NCBI GenBank assembly: GCA_049890115.1
Contig: JBMHCC010000026.1
Location: 26,390 to 90,389, forward strand
Source: UBA685 sp049890115
GTDB taxonomy: Bacteria; Pseudomonadota; Alphaproteobacteria; Puniceispirillales; Puniceispirillaceae
DNA length: 64,000 nt
Direction of reading: 5' to 3'
Shown here in pieces: positions 53,643-63,305 of this stretch (within the stretch, counting starts at the first letter, position 1; every line of letters begins with the position of its first letter). The notes under the pieces are model-generated. The model worked only from the letters and a program-made list of their open reading frames with translations, did not search any database and was not told where the DNA came from. A program made the translations under genes and the position numbers.

Positions 53643-54821
53643 ATGGCATCTCATCCTGCCTCTTCTGATTTTGGACTATATATTCACTGGCCTTTTTGCC
53701 TGTCAAAATGCCCTTATTGTGATTTTAATTCACATGTGGTCAATGAGATTGACGAAGCAGCTTGGCAAACAGCGATGCTAGCAGAGCTAGATATAATGAC
53801 AGAACTTGCCAAAAGCCATGATATCAAAACAGACAAGCTTCGCTCGATTTTCTTTGGTGGCGGTACACCATCGCTGATGCCTGCTGCGATTATGGAAAAT
53901 CTGATTGCACATGCACAAGATATCTTTGGCTTTGCCTCTGATATTGAAATCACAGCCGAAGCTAATCCGACCTCTGTTGAAACAGCCAAAATGCATGATT
54001 TCAAAGCAGCAGGCATTAACCGTGTGTCACTTGGCATACAAGCACTTAATGATACAGACCTTCGCTTTTTAGGGCGTGGTCATTCAGCTGATGAAGCCAT
54101 TAGCGCCCTTGAGCTTGCAAACAGCCTATTTGACCGTGTTTCGATTGATTTGATCTATGGACGTGCTGGTCAATCTCTTGCTGAGTGGCAAACAGAATTG
54201 CAAACAGCATTATCATTTGAACTCGATCATCTCTCCTTATATCAGCTTACCATCGAACAAGGGACGCAATTTTATAGCAGAGCCCGAAAAGGTGAGATTC
54301 TGACCTGTGATGATGATGATATGGCAGCCTTATATGAGGTCACAGGCCAGATGGCTGAACAAGCTGGCCTCAATCATTATGAGATTTCAAATTATGCTAA
54401 AACAGGTTCTGAAAGCCGGCATAATCTTATTTATTGGCGCGGTGGTAACTGGCTTGGCATTGGCCCTGGTGCCACTGGAAGGCTGACGACCAAAACAGGC
54501 AGGCTTGAGACTATTTGTCGAAAATCACCTGCTGGCTGGCTAGCAGATATGCGGGAAAAAAATAATGCCATAGCTGTCCAACATTATGATGATAATGCAG
54601 CCTTTCTTGATGAAATTATCATGATGGGTCTGCGCTTGTCTGAAGGTGTGCCATTGGCGCGCCTTCAGCAAAATGGTTTGGCTGAAAGCTGGCCATTTGA
54701 TGCGCATAAGGTGGCAGACTTAACCAAAGCTGGCTGGCTAGTGGCTGATCATGAAATTATCAAAACCACAAAAGAGGGCAAATTACGGCTAAATTATATT
54801 TTGCAAGAGTTACTAACTTAA
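53643..54821 (+). CDS. hemW: Radical SAM heme chaperone HemW
   Basis: HemW is related to oxygen-independent coproporphyrinogen oxidase HemN but acts as a heme-trafficking protein. The radical-SAM cluster motif CLSKCPYC lies at residues 19-26, preceded by LYIHWPF; FFGGGTPSLM and ISLGIQALND-type segments follow. At 392 residues it has the shorter HemW length rather than that of HemN. The TAA stop is shared as TTAA with the convergent LppC-type gene. Confidence 0.93.
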   Translation: MASHPASSDFGLYIHWPFCLSKCPYCDFNSHVVNEIDEAAWQTAMLAELDIMTELAKSHDIKTDKLRSIFFGGGTPSLMPAAIMENLIAHAQDIFGFASDIEITAEANPTSVETAKMHDFKAAGINRVSLGIQALNDTDLRFLGRGHSADEAISALELANSLFDRVSIDLIYGRAGQSLAEWQTELQTALSFELDHLSLYQLTIEQGTQFYSRARKGEILTCDDDDMAALYEVTGQMAEQAGLNHYEISNYAKTGSESRHNLIYWRGGNWLGIGPGATGRLTTKTGRLETICRKSPAGWLADMREKNNAIAVQHYDDNAAFLDEIIMMGLRLSEGVPLARLQQNGLAESWPFDAHKVADLTKAGWLVADHEIIKTTKEGKLRLNYILQELLT

Positions 54822-56437
54822 AGAGCTTCTGGCAGGATATCTGATTTTTGCAAATTGCCATCAACAAGCTGGAAGGTGATAAATTGCCTGTTATTCAGCC
54901 CATTTGGCAGCAATTTAAAGGCCCCTGTATAGCCGCTATAACCTCTATCTTGAACAAGTGCTGACACCACTTTATTCTGCAAAACGCCATTATAATCTTC
55001 TTCAGACTGTGCCTGAACAGCCTGTGCCGCCACGGCCATCACATCAAAACCAAGCTGTGACAATAAAGAGGGCATGGTTTGATAAATTTGTTTGTGACGG
55101 CTGGCAAAAGCAGCTGACAGGGCTGGATCAAGAGCGGTGATAAACGCACCTTGCAAAGATGGCTCACGTGCCAGAGCTGGATTTGACCATAAATCAGTGC
55201 CAAGATATAGAACGCGGTCAGGCCCTAAATCATAATAAGATAATAACGGGGCAACTTTGAGGATGAAATCAGCCCCGCCTGCTAATATCAGCACATCATA
55301 GGGAGCTGGCCTATCTTCTATCAGCTCATCTTCTTGCAAAGGCTGATAATCCGTAAAGCCCTTCAATGCGGCTATCAGCCCTTCATCATCAGCGCTTACC
55401 GTGCTGTTAACGGACAGTAAGTTGGCAGCATTCAAACCAAAATCACCAAGACGTCCCACAATATGGCTGGTAAGTTGATCACCAAAGGCAGATTGTTCTG
55501 ACAAAATGGCAAATTCGTCATAATTGGCTGCAATCGCGCCTGCTATCTGGCTGTCAATTTGCTGTTCAGGCACAAGACCCATTACCCACAGACCAGGCTG
55601 AGCAATCGTCTGATTATTTGACAGCGATAAAATAGGTATCATGGCAGGTCGCAATGACGGTAATAACCGTTCTGCATTGGCTGAAAATAGCGGCCCTATG
55701 GCAATATCAATATCATCTGCTAGTGCCTGTGCCCCAAGCTTTTCAATCGGATCATCTGAGCCCGTATCATAATAAATCAACTCTATTGCTGGATTGGCAA
55801 GCTGGAACAGTGCCATTTCCAAACCCTCACCAATTTGCTGGCCATAAATTTGATTTGTGCCTGTGCGTGGCAAAAACACACCTAGCCGATAATGTCCTTC
55901 TTCCTTAGTGCCAAGAGAGAAATCAGATATGATAGGTGTCTGTTGTTTTGGCACTAGCATCGCAAAAGCAGCATCAAGTGCTTCTTCTGCCAGAGACGGG
56001 TCAGGACCTGTTGGTATCAAATCTGAGAAATCTACATCTATTGTATCATTATCAAGACTAGCTGAAAGATTATCTGGCAGATTATCCGGCTTTGCTTCTG
56101 CCTGTTCAATCTCCCAAATAATGGCGCCAACCAAATCTGTTTCATTATCACTTTCTGGCAGTTGATCTGCCTCAATCGAAGATGGCGTCGCTATCTGTGT
56201 CTGATTGTCTTCACGCTCTGCAGATGTGATGTTATCTGAGGCCTTATCCTCAGCTATGGTGATTTGTGATGCCGCATCTTTTGTTGTTTTTGCTGTTTGC
56301 AGTGATGGCACGCTAAGCTGGCGCACCTCTTCTTTTGGCACTGTAGCAGGGCCACAAGATGATACCAGCACAGCCAATAGGCCAAGCAGCATAGCAGGCT
56401 TTGTTGCCATTTTGAAATTCACAGAATGCTTCATCAT
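54818..56437 (-). CDS. LppC/LpoA-type lipoprotein (penicillin-binding protein activator)
   Basis: The signal sequence LLGLLAVLVSSC ends at a lipobox cysteine. A long acidic linker is followed, from about residue 185, by a type I periplasmic-binding-like fold: GHYRLGVFLPRTGTNQIYGQ, then IGPLFSANAERLLP and FAILSEQSAFGD. The family includes LpoA, an outer-membrane activator of PBP1A; in alphaproteobacteria the gene commonly neighbours rsmI, as here. I use ATG 56437, the middle of three adjacent possible starts. 539 residues. It is divergent from rsmI-yraN. Confidence 0.87.
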   Translation of the reverse strand: MMKHSVNFKMATKPAMLLGLLAVLVSSCGPATVPKEEVRQLSVPSLQTAKTTKDAASQITIAEDKASDNITSAEREDNQTQIATPSSIEADQLPESDNETDLVGAIIWEIEQAEAKPDNLPDNLSASLDNDTIDVDFSDLIPTGPDPSLAEEALDAAFAMLVPKQQTPIISDFSLGTKEEGHYRLGVFLPRTGTNQIYGQQIGEGLEMALFQLANPAIELIYYDTGSDDPIEKLGAQALADDIDIAIGPLFSANAERLLPSLRPAMIPILSLSNNQTIAQPGLWVMGLVPEQQIDSQIAGAIAANYDEFAILSEQSAFGDQLTSHIVGRLGDFGLNAANLLSVNSTVSADDEGLIAALKGFTDYQPLQEDELIEDRPAPYDVLILAGGADFILKVAPLLSYYDLGPDRVLYLGTDLWSNPALAREPSLQGAFITALDPALSAAFASRHKQIYQTMPSLLSQLGFDVMAVAAQAVQAQSEEDYNGVLQNKVVSALVQDRGYSGYTGAFKLLPNGLNNRQFITFQLVDGNLQKSDILPEAL

Positions 56438-56561
56438 CACAAAACTATTATACGCAACCTTTTTATCCTGTTAACCTTAATCATCATTATCTGCTAGCAG
56501 CATGGCAGATTTATGGCATAACAAAGCAATCATTTCACAACAGCTACGCATTTAGGTTATT

Positions 56562-57389
56562 ATGTTAACACTTATCGCAACACCCATCGGCAATTTGCAG
56601 GATATCTCGCAGCGCAGCCGAATTGCGATGGAAGAAGCTGATATATTGGCTTGTGAAGATACCCGTCAGACCAAGAAACTGATTCAGCTTCTTGGCCTAT
56701 CTGTATCAGCAAGATTGATTGCTTATCATGATCATAATGGCGCAAAAATGCGGCCAGCCATTCTATCAGCCCTTGCCAAAGGCCAAAAGGTGGGCCTTGT
56801 TAGTGATGCTGGAACACCGCTTATTTCTGATCCAGGCTATAAGCTTGTCAAAGAAGTTAGACAAGCAGGGTATCCCGTCACAGCCACTGCAGGCGCATCA
56901 GCGCCGATATTGGCGTTAATTTTATCTGGCTTGCCAAGCGACCGGTTTTTATTTCATGGCTTCCTGCCAGACAAACAAAAACAAGCGCAAAGCCAGCTTG
57001 ATGAATGTAAAACATTATCTGTTACACATTTATTTTTTGTCAGCCCTAGCCAGCTGGTTAAAAATCTAGAACTCATCGCTGCCTGTTTTGGTGACAGACA
57101 AGCTAGTCTGGTGCGCGAGATTACCAAACTTCACGAAGAGGTGATTGCTGGCAATCTATCTGAGCTAGCTGATAGCTATCACACAAATCCTGTCCCAAAA
57201 GGAGAGCTGGTGCTGGTTGTCGGTCCTGCTGAAAAGCAAATTGATTATTCAGAGACTGAGATCACCGCCATCTTGGAACAACGACTATCTGAATTATCCG
57301 TTCGTGATGCTGTTAGCGAGGTGGCATCCCTCACTGGCCAGCCTCGTAAAACCATCTATCAAATGGCATTGGCCTTGCAAAAACCCTGA
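56562..57389 (+). CDS. rsmI: 16S rRNA (cytidine-1402-2'-O)-methyltransferase RsmI
   Basis: RsmI methylates the ribose of C1402 in the decoding centre. The 275 residues begin LIATPIGNLQDIS and carry EDTRQTKKLIQLLG, AGTPLISDPGYKLV and LPSDRFLFHGFLP, typical of the tetrapyrrole methylase-fold family. It heads rsmI-yraN, with 23 bp between them, in the order conserved in proteobacteria. Confidence 0.95.
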   Translation: MLTLIATPIGNLQDISQRSRIAMEEADILACEDTRQTKKLIQLLGLSVSARLIAYHDHNGAKMRPAILSALAKGQKVGLVSDAGTPLISDPGYKLVKEVRQAGYPVTATAGASAPILALILSGLPSDRFLFHGFLPDKQKQAQSQLDECKTLSVTHLFFVSPSQLVKNLELIAACFGDRQASLVREITKLHEEVIAGNLSELADSYHTNPVPKGELVLVVGPAEKQIDYSETEITAILEQRLSELSVRDAVSEVASLTGQPRKTIYQMALALQKP

Positions 57390-57412
57390 TTTTAATTTCA
57401 AGCAAAAACGTC

Positions 57413-57781
57413 ATGGCAAAAGGATATGTCCATCACTATCAGAAAGCAGAAAAAGCCGGGCGTTATGCAGAATTATTTATATTAGTTTTATATTTAATAT
57501 CTGGCTGGCGCTTTGTGGCACGTCGCAAGCGCACACCTTTTGGTGAAATTGATCTGATTGTTAAACGTGGCAGTGTCATTTGTTTTATTGAAGTAAAATA
57601 CCGGCGTAAATTGCGTGATTTTGATGCTATTTTATCACCAACCCAATCACAGCGCCTAGCGCGTGCCATCAGCTGGATTGCCGCCAGAGAGGGTGATCAC
57701 GCGAATGATGTCATACGATTTGATATTGCCATTGTCACAAAAAGAGGGCGCTGGCAGATATTACGAAATCATTTTCTGTAA
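57413..57781 (+). CDS. yraN: YraN family (UPF0102) nuclease-like protein
   Basis: This 122-residue protein has the restriction-endonuclease-like core of the family: GRYAELFILVLYLI, RTPFGEIDLIVKRG and CFIEVKYRR, giving the E-x-D-ExK active-site pattern. A role in DNA metabolism is presumed, but the function is not established. It follows rsmI in the usual order. Confidence 0.9.
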   Translation: MAKGYVHHYQKAEKAGRYAELFILVLYLISGWRFVARRKRTPFGEIDLIVKRGSVICFIEVKYRRKLRDFDAILSPTQSQRLARAISWIAAREGDHANDVIRFDIAIVTKRGRWQILRNHFL

Positions 57782-57852
57782 AATCAGATAGCGGCACAGG
57801 CTGATAAGTTAAAATCTCACTTGTTTGGGCAAGCTAAAATAAGGTACACCTA

Positions 57853-57880
57853 TTACAGATACGAACCGAACAATTATTAT
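57853..57880 (+). promoter_or_regulatory. Candidate sigma-70 promoter of the BON-domain lipoprotein gene
   Basis: -35 TTACAG (57853-57858), 16-bp spacer, -10 TATTAT (57875-57880), about 25 bp ahead of the start codon, with AAAGG between. Judged by eye only. Confidence 0.4.
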
Positions 57881-57904
57881 CTTGATTTGCGAAAGGTCAC
57901 ATAG

Positions 57905-58501
57905 ATGATGTCACGCTTTATTCCTATCATGTCTGCGTTGTTATTATCTTTTAGCCTTGCCCTTAGCGCCTGTGCGCCGGCACTTGTGGGTGTTGGCACA
58001 GCGGCTGTTGCGGCATCTTCAACTGAAAAAGGGTTTTCCACATCTGTTGCTGATGGTGTGATTATTACCAAAATCTCAGACAGGTTCCTGCGTGATGATG
58101 TTGATTTGGTAGAAGGTGTGTCTGTATCTGTGAATGAAGGGGCAGTGCTTATGACAGGCATTGTGCCAACACAGGAAAAGAAAATTAATGCCACACGCAT
58201 TGCTTGGAGCGTTAAAGGTGTTCGCGAAGTTGTAAATGAAATTACCGTATCTGAAGGCACATCGCTAAAGACAAAGGCAAAAGATTTTTCAGCTGCTGCT
58301 CAATTACGCGTTAAATTGATTGGTGAAAGCTCTGTTTCATCATTGAATTTCTCAATCGATGTGGTTGATGGTGTTGTTTATTTATCAGGTGTTGCGTCAT
58401 CTGAAGAAGAGCGGGCAAAGGTCATTGAATTGGCGCAAGAGCTGCCTTTTGCGAAAAAAGTCGTTGATTATATTATCCTGTCTTCTGACAGACGTGACTA
58501 G
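57905..58501 (+). CDS. BON-domain lipoprotein (DolP/OsmY-like)
   Basis: The signal peptide ends in a lipobox (LALSAC, then APALVG), so the 198-residue product should be an envelope lipoprotein. Two BON-like repeats follow: one around DGVIITKISDRFLRDD to VREVVNEITV, and one around FSIDVVDGVVYLSGVASSEEER to VDYIILS. DolP-type proteins bind anionic phospholipids and support outer-membrane integrity. AAAGG lies eight bases before the ATG. The location next to rsmI-yraN matches the enterobacterial yraM(lpoA)-yraN-yraP(dolP) neighbourhood. Confidence 0.85.
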   Translation: MMSRFIPIMSALLLSFSLALSACAPALVGVGTAAVAASSTEKGFSTSVADGVIITKISDRFLRDDVDLVEGVSVSVNEGAVLMTGIVPTQEKKINATRIAWSVKGVREVVNEITVSEGTSLKTKAKDFSAAAQLRVKLIGESSVSSLNFSIDVVDGVVYLSGVASSEEERAKVIELAQELPFAKKVVDYIILSSDRRD

Positions 58502-58517
58502 GTAGGTTTCTTGCCTC

Positions 58518-59486
58518 ATGACAATGCGTGTCGCTATTCAAATGGATCCTGTGGCTGATATTGATATCACAGGTGATACCAGCTTTGCTTTTGCACTTGA
58601 GGCACAACAAAGAGATCATGAGCTGTTCTATTATCTGCCAGACAGCCTGTCTTTAGTGAATAGCCGTCTTTATGCCAGAATAATGAAGCTGACTGTGCGA
58701 GATGAAATCGGCAATCATTATGATGAAGGTGAGGCTGAATTACGCCCCCTTGATGATATGAATGTGATCTTAATGCGCCAAGATCCGCCTTTTGATATGG
58801 CCTATATCACAGCGACACATTTGCTAGAGCATTTGCCATCGACCACTATGGTGGTTAACCACCCTGCTGAAGTGCGCAATGCGCCTGAAAAAATACTGGT
58901 TCTTGATTTCCCTGAATTAATGCCACCAACATTGGTAAGCCGTGATGTGGATGTGATTAGTGGGTTTCGCCAAGACCATAAGGATATCATCATCAAACCT
59001 CTATATGGCAATGGTGGTGCTGGTGTCTTTTTGGTACGTGAGGGTGATAAGAATTTCAATGCGCTGCTTGAAATGTTTTTTGCCAATTCGCGAGAGCCAG
59101 TAATGGTACAAGCCTATCTGGCTGAGGTAAGTCAGGGTGATAAGCGTATTATCTTAATTGATGGTGAGCCAGTTGGTGCCATTAACCGTATCCCTGCCAA
59201 AGATGAGGCACGCTCTAATATGCATGTGGGCGGTCAAGCTGTCGCAACAGAATTATCTATGCGTGATAAAGAGATTTGCGCTGCCATCGGGCCAACATTA
59301 AAGGCACGTGGCCTGTTATTTGTTGGCATTGATGTGATCGGCGATTACATCACAGAAATTAACGTCACATCACCAACTGGCATTCGCGAATTTGAACGTT
59401 TTACAGGCATTAGCCTTGCTGCCAAAACGTGGGATGCCATAGAAGCAAACTATGATAATTATGCTAGCAACCGTATCTTGCGATAG
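58518..59486 (+). CDS. gshB: Glutathione synthetase
   Basis: GshB joins gamma-glutamylcysteine and glycine using ATP. The 322 residues contain the family start (VAIQMDPVADIDITGDTSFA), LMRQDPPFDMAYI, the ATP-grasp segments DIIIKPLYGNGGAGVFLV and DKRIILIDGEPVGAINR, and GIDVIGDYITEINVTSPTG. It lies 16 bp after the BON gene. Its last 28 bases overlap the convergent comM gene. Confidence 0.95.
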   Translation: MTMRVAIQMDPVADIDITGDTSFAFALEAQQRDHELFYYLPDSLSLVNSRLYARIMKLTVRDEIGNHYDEGEAELRPLDDMNVILMRQDPPFDMAYITATHLLEHLPSTTMVVNHPAEVRNAPEKILVLDFPELMPPTLVSRDVDVISGFRQDHKDIIIKPLYGNGGAGVFLVREGDKNFNALLEMFFANSREPVMVQAYLAEVSQGDKRIILIDGEPVGAINRIPAKDEARSNMHVGGQAVATELSMRDKEICAAIGPTLKARGLLFVGIDVIGDYITEINVTSPTGIREFERFTGISLAAKTWDAIEANYDNYASNRILR

Positions 59487-60943
59487 GTAACAGCTTCTTG
59501 CAAATGTGCTTTTTCTATCCGCTCTCTGCCACTTAGATCAGCGATGGTTCGCGCAACACGTAAAATCTTATGATAGCCACGTGCTGATAGATTCAAATTA
59601 TCAAACTGACTATGTAGGAACTGATCTGCTTTAGCTGATAATTCCGGTTTTTCAGGGACAAAAGCTGGCCTTTCCTTGGCAAATTGCTGAGCCTGCCTAA
59701 TGCGATTGACAATCATCTTACTATCTTCAACCTGTGCCTCACTTAACAGCTGGCTTGTTGGTAATTCTGTCACATCTATCATCAGATCAAAGCGATCTAG
59801 CAAAGGGCCAGATAATTTTGCCACATAGCTCTTGGCACATTCAGGGGCTCTGCTACAGGCGCGTGCTGGATCTGATAAATACCCGCAGCGGCATGGATTC
59901 ATAGCAGCAACAAGCTGAAATGAAGCAGGATAGCGGATGTGATGATTAGCACGCGCAATAATAACCTCTCCTGTCTCTAAGGGTTGGCGCAGCGCATCCA
60001 ATACAGGTCGCTGAAATTCAGGCAATTCATCTAGAAATAATACGCCATAATGAGCTAGGGAAATCTCGCCTGGCTTTGCGCGTTGTCCGCCACCTATCAA
60101 AGCAGGCATAGAGGCTGAATGATGCAGGTCGCGAAAGGGTCTGTTCGTGATGATAGGCGCATCATTATCATCAATATAATCTGTCAAACCAGCCAGCGAA
60201 TGCACCATTGTCACCTCTAGGGCTTCTGCAGCACTAAGCGGGGGAAGCAAGCCAGGAAGCCGACTAGCTAGCATTGATTTTCCAGCACCTGGCGGTCCTA
60301 TCATTAACAGATGATGACGACCAGTTGCCGCAATTTCAATCACACGTCTTGCTGTTTCCTGACCTTTAACATCTGCCATATCTGGATAGGGTTTTGGCTG
60401 AAGCTGTTTGACCTGTGCTGGTGCAGGCAATAGTGATTTGCCTGTGGCATGTGAGACAAGTTCAATTAAAGATGGTGCTGCTATTATCGCAATGCTGCCA
60501 GCCCATTGCGCCTCTGGTCCATTCACAAAAGGGCACACCAACCCCATCTGATTGGCTGAGGCATATAGCGCAGCAGACAACACACCTGCCACACGCGCTA
60601 TCTGGCCATTTAAAAATAATTCTCCCAGAATAATCATGGAATCAAAAGCATCACTCGGCACTAAACCCATCGCCACTAGCAAACCGCAAGCTATTGGCAA
60701 ATCAAAATGAGCGCCTTCTTTGGTCACATCAGCTGGTGCTAGATTGACCGAGATACGCTTTGCTGGCAGGGCAATACCCATTGATGATAATGCTGCCCTG
60801 ATGCGCTCTTTTGATTCTGCAACAGCTTTATCAGCCAGCCCGACAATCGTCATAGATGGCAGGCCGTTTGATAAATGCACCTGAACGGAAATGGGCACGG
60901 TATCAATACCGCGAAATGCCACTGTGTGAATGATGGCTTGCAT
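59459..60943 (-). CDS. comM: YifB/ComM-family AAA+ ATPase (Mg chelatase-like)
   Basis: The N-terminal domain is Lon-protease-like (GIDTVPISVQVHLSNGLPSM). A Mg-chelatase-type AAA+ domain follows, with Walker A GPPGAGKSMLASRLPGLLPP, Walker B LFLDELPEF and a zinc-binding C-terminal region (PCRCGYLSDPARACSRAPEC). ComM is a helicase that aids branch migration of incoming DNA in natural transformation; most bacteria carry it whether or not they are known to be competent. Length is 494 residues. Confidence 0.93.
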   Translation of the reverse strand: MQAIIHTVAFRGIDTVPISVQVHLSNGLPSMTIVGLADKAVAESKERIRAALSSMGIALPAKRISVNLAPADVTKEGAHFDLPIACGLLVAMGLVPSDAFDSMIILGELFLNGQIARVAGVLSAALYASANQMGLVCPFVNGPEAQWAGSIAIIAAPSLIELVSHATGKSLLPAPAQVKQLQPKPYPDMADVKGQETARRVIEIAATGRHHLLMIGPPGAGKSMLASRLPGLLPPLSAAEALEVTMVHSLAGLTDYIDDNDAPIITNRPFRDLHHSASMPALIGGGQRAKPGEISLAHYGVLFLDELPEFQRPVLDALRQPLETGEVIIARANHHIRYPASFQLVAAMNPCRCGYLSDPARACSRAPECAKSYVAKLSGPLLDRFDLMIDVTELPTSQLLSEAQVEDSKMIVNRIRQAQQFAKERPAFVPEKPELSAKADQFLHSQFDNLNLSARGYHKILRVARTIADLSGRERIEKAHLQEAVTYRKIRLLA

Positions 60944-61027
60944 AGTGCCTGTCTATCGCAAAAAATCTGACTGATTTTTGCACGATAAGAAGGTTAAGAT
61001 TTCAGAACAAGCCTGTTTGTTAAAAGC

Positions 61028-61390
61028 CTAGCGGGCGCGCAAAGGCCCAATAGGCTCACCACCAAGAATATGCATGTGAAGATGTGGCACTTCTTGATGA
61101 GAATCAGCCCCTGTATTAGCAATGATGCGATAGCCGCCTTCTGCCAAACCAGCTAATTTGGCAGCTCTGCCAATGGCTGCGATAAAAGCTGATTGTTCTT
61201 GGTGTGAGGCATTTGCAGAAAAATCATTCATATCCACATAAGCCCCTTTAGGGATCACCAAAATATGTGTTTGCGCTTGTGGTTGGATATCAAAAAAGGC
61301 AAGTGTGTGATCACATTCATCATGTTTATTGCATGGAATCTCACCACGCAAAATCTTCGCAAAAATATTGTCAGAATCATAAGCTGTCAT
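61028..61390 (-). CDS. HIT-family (histidine triad) nucleotide-binding protein
   Basis: This is a HINT-type purine nucleoside phosphoramidase of 120 residues. IFAKILRGEIPCN near the start, HILVIPKGAYVDMND in the middle, and the triad HLHMHILGG near the end are diagnostic. I use ATG 61390 with CAGGGG upstream; the open frame extends another 42 codons into hisE but shows no family similarity there. It follows hisE on the same strand, a common alphaproteobacterial pair. Confidence 0.92.
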   Translation of the reverse strand: MTAYDSDNIFAKILRGEIPCNKHDECDHTLAFFDIQPQAQTHILVIPKGAYVDMNDFSANASHQEQSAFIAAIGRAAKLAGLAEGGYRIIANTGADSHQEVPHLHMHILGGEPIGPLRAR

Positions 61391-61427
61391 AGTGATCGCC
61401 CCTGTTGTGATAGCTAGATAAAACCCG

Positions 61428-61757
61428 TTATGTTTGGCGTGATGCTTTTTCAACATGGCCAGAAACACCGCGCCGATTGGCGAGCTCCTGCCAGACTTCA
61501 TCAGCTGAAATACCACCAGCCTGCCAAACCACTAATAGATGATATAATAGATCAGCTGATTCTTTCACCAATGCTGATTTATCACCTTTTAAGGCCTCAA
61601 TAATGGTTTCTGTCGTTTCTTCTGATAATTTGCGAATTGGCTTTTCAGGACCATCTGCCAGCAAGCTTGCTGTATAGCTATTTTCGGCAGTGTCACGTGA
61701 CTTTGCCTGAATCTCAGCAAATAGCGCATCTAGAATATCGGCTGATTGTGTCATCAT
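61428..61757 (-). CDS. hisE: Phosphoribosyl-ATP pyrophosphatase HisE
   Basis: HisE hydrolyses phosphoribosyl-ATP to phosphoribosyl-AMP, the second step of histidine synthesis. The 109 residues show the all-alpha MazG-like pattern KLSEETTETIIEAL followed by ESADLLYHLLV. It is a stand-alone HisE; no HisI domain is fused. The start overlaps the hisF stop as ATGA. Confidence 0.95.
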   Translation of the reverse strand: MMTQSADILDALFAEIQAKSRDTAENSYTASLLADGPEKPIRKLSEETTETIIEALKGDKSALVKESADLLYHLLVVWQAGGISADEVWQELANRRGVSGHVEKASRQT

Positions 61758-62533
61758 CCCTCTTTCGTTTGTGGCAGGCGGCGCACAGGCACACCAGCAT
61801 CTTGCATAGCTGATTTTGCCTCATCAATCGTCATTTGTCCAAAATGAAAGACAGAAGCAGCTAGAACAGCCGAAGCATGTCCTTGTGTAACAGCCGTCGC
61901 AAAATCTTCTGGCTTGCCTGCACCGCCAGAGGCAATGACAGGAATAGAGACCGCATCTGACACAGCTCTTGTCAAAGGGAGGTCAAACCCGTCCTTGGTA
62001 CCATCACCGCCCATAGAGGTTAGTAGAATTTCCCCTGCGCCAAGCGCGGCGCCGCGGCTTGCCCATTCAACCGCATCTATGCCTGTGCCTTTGCGGCCGC
62101 CATGGGTAAAAACTTCAAACATACCATCATCATTTAATTTTGCATCAATGCCAAGAACCACACATTGTGAGCCAAAACGATCGGCAGCGCGGCTCAATAA
62201 TTCTGGGTCTGCCACAGCAGATGAATTAACCGATACCTTATCAGCCCCTGATAATAACATGCGTCGATAATCTGCTACTTCGCGCACACCGCCGCCAACT
62301 GTGAGCGGCATAAAGCAATGATCTGCGACTTTGGCAATGACATCATAAATGCTATCGCGCCCTTCGTGGCTTGCTGAAATATCAAGCAAACATAGCTCAT
62401 CAGCGCCAGCTTCATCATAGATTTTCGCCTGTTCTACAGGATCGCCCGCATCAATCAAATTGACGAAATTCACGCCTTTAACAACGCGGCCATTATGCAC
62501 ATCCAGACACGGTATAACGCGTGCGCTTAACAT
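61754..62533 (-). CDS. hisF: Imidazole glycerol phosphate synthase cyclase subunit HisF
   Basis: HisF is the TIM-barrel partner of HisH; it uses ammonia to form imidazole-glycerol phosphate and AICAR. The catalytic Asp11 lies in RVIPCLDVHNGRVVKG and the second in LTSMGGDGTKDGFDL. Length is 259 residues. It starts 5 bp after hisA and overlaps hisE, within hisH-(acetyltransferase)-hisA-hisF-hisE. Confidence 0.97.
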   Translation of the reverse strand: MLSARVIPCLDVHNGRVVKGVNFVNLIDAGDPVEQAKIYDEAGADELCLLDISASHEGRDSIYDVIAKVADHCFMPLTVGGGVREVADYRRMLLSGADKVSVNSSAVADPELLSRAADRFGSQCVVLGIDAKLNDDGMFEVFTHGGRKGTGIDAVEWASRGAALGAGEILLTSMGGDGTKDGFDLPLTRAVSDAVSIPVIASGGAGKPEDFATAVTQGHASAVLAASVFHFGQMTIDEAKSAMQDAGVPVRRLPQTKEG

Positions 62534-62538
62534 TTAAC

Positions 62539-63273
62539 TCACCCCTCTTGCACCATCGCGATAGCCTCTTGTAAATCAAGGCGACCATCATAAATCGCAC
62601 GACCAGTAATCACCCCTGCAATACCACTGTCGCGATAGGATAGGCACGCTGCAATATCCTGTTTATCAGCCACACCGCCAGAAGCAATCACGGGAATCGA
62701 TACAGCTTGCGCAATCTCAGCGGTGGCTTGGGCATTGACGCCTGTAAGCGCGCCATCTCGTCCGATATCTGTGAAAATAACTGCTGCCACGCCGCAATCT
62801 TCAAAACGACGAACCAAATCGGTTGCTTTGACATCAGAGACATCAAGCCACCCTTCAGCAGCAATCATACCGCCCTTGGCATCTGCGCCAACAGCGACCT
62901 GATCGGGGAAAGCGCGCGCTGCTTCAATCACCAATTGCGGTTCGCGCAAAGCAGCTGTGCCCAAAATAACACGTGCCACACCTGCTTCTAGCCATGTTTC
63001 AATATGCGCCATAGACCTTATGCCACCGCCTAATTGAATCTTAGCACCTGTTGCCAAAATCGCTCTTACTGCCTCGTTATTCACACCTGCACCAGCAAGC
63101 GCGCCATCAAGGTCAACCACATGAACCCACTTCGCACCCAAATCAAGAAATTCTTGGGCTTGTTTAGCTGGATTTGGCGCATAGACGGTCATTTTATTAA
63201 AATCACCATGTAATAGGCGCACACCTTGGCCCTCTTTTAAGTCAATCGCAGGATAAATTTGAAATTGTGACAT
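62539..63273 (-). CDS. hisA: Phosphoribosylformimino-5-aminoimidazole carboxamide ribotide isomerase HisA
   Basis: HisA is the TIM-barrel isomerase preceding HisF in histidine synthesis. The 244 residues show IYPAIDLKEGQGVRLLHGD with the catalytic aspartate, VHVVDLDGALAG, QLGGGIRSM and FTDIGRDGALTG. I use ATG 63273; three upstream codons are open. It is followed closely by hisF. Confidence 0.97.
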   Translation of the reverse strand: MSQFQIYPAIDLKEGQGVRLLHGDFNKMTVYAPNPAKQAQEFLDLGAKWVHVVDLDGALAGAGVNNEAVRAILATGAKIQLGGGIRSMAHIETWLEAGVARVILGTAALREPQLVIEAARAFPDQVAVGADAKGGMIAAEGWLDVSDVKATDLVRRFEDCGVAAVIFTDIGRDGALTGVNAQATAEIAQAVSIPVIASGGVADKQDIAACLSYRDSGIAGVITGRAIYDGRLDLQEAIAMVQEG

Positions 63274-63305
63274 TCTTAACACTCGTAAAAGCTAGCCAAC
63301 TGGCA

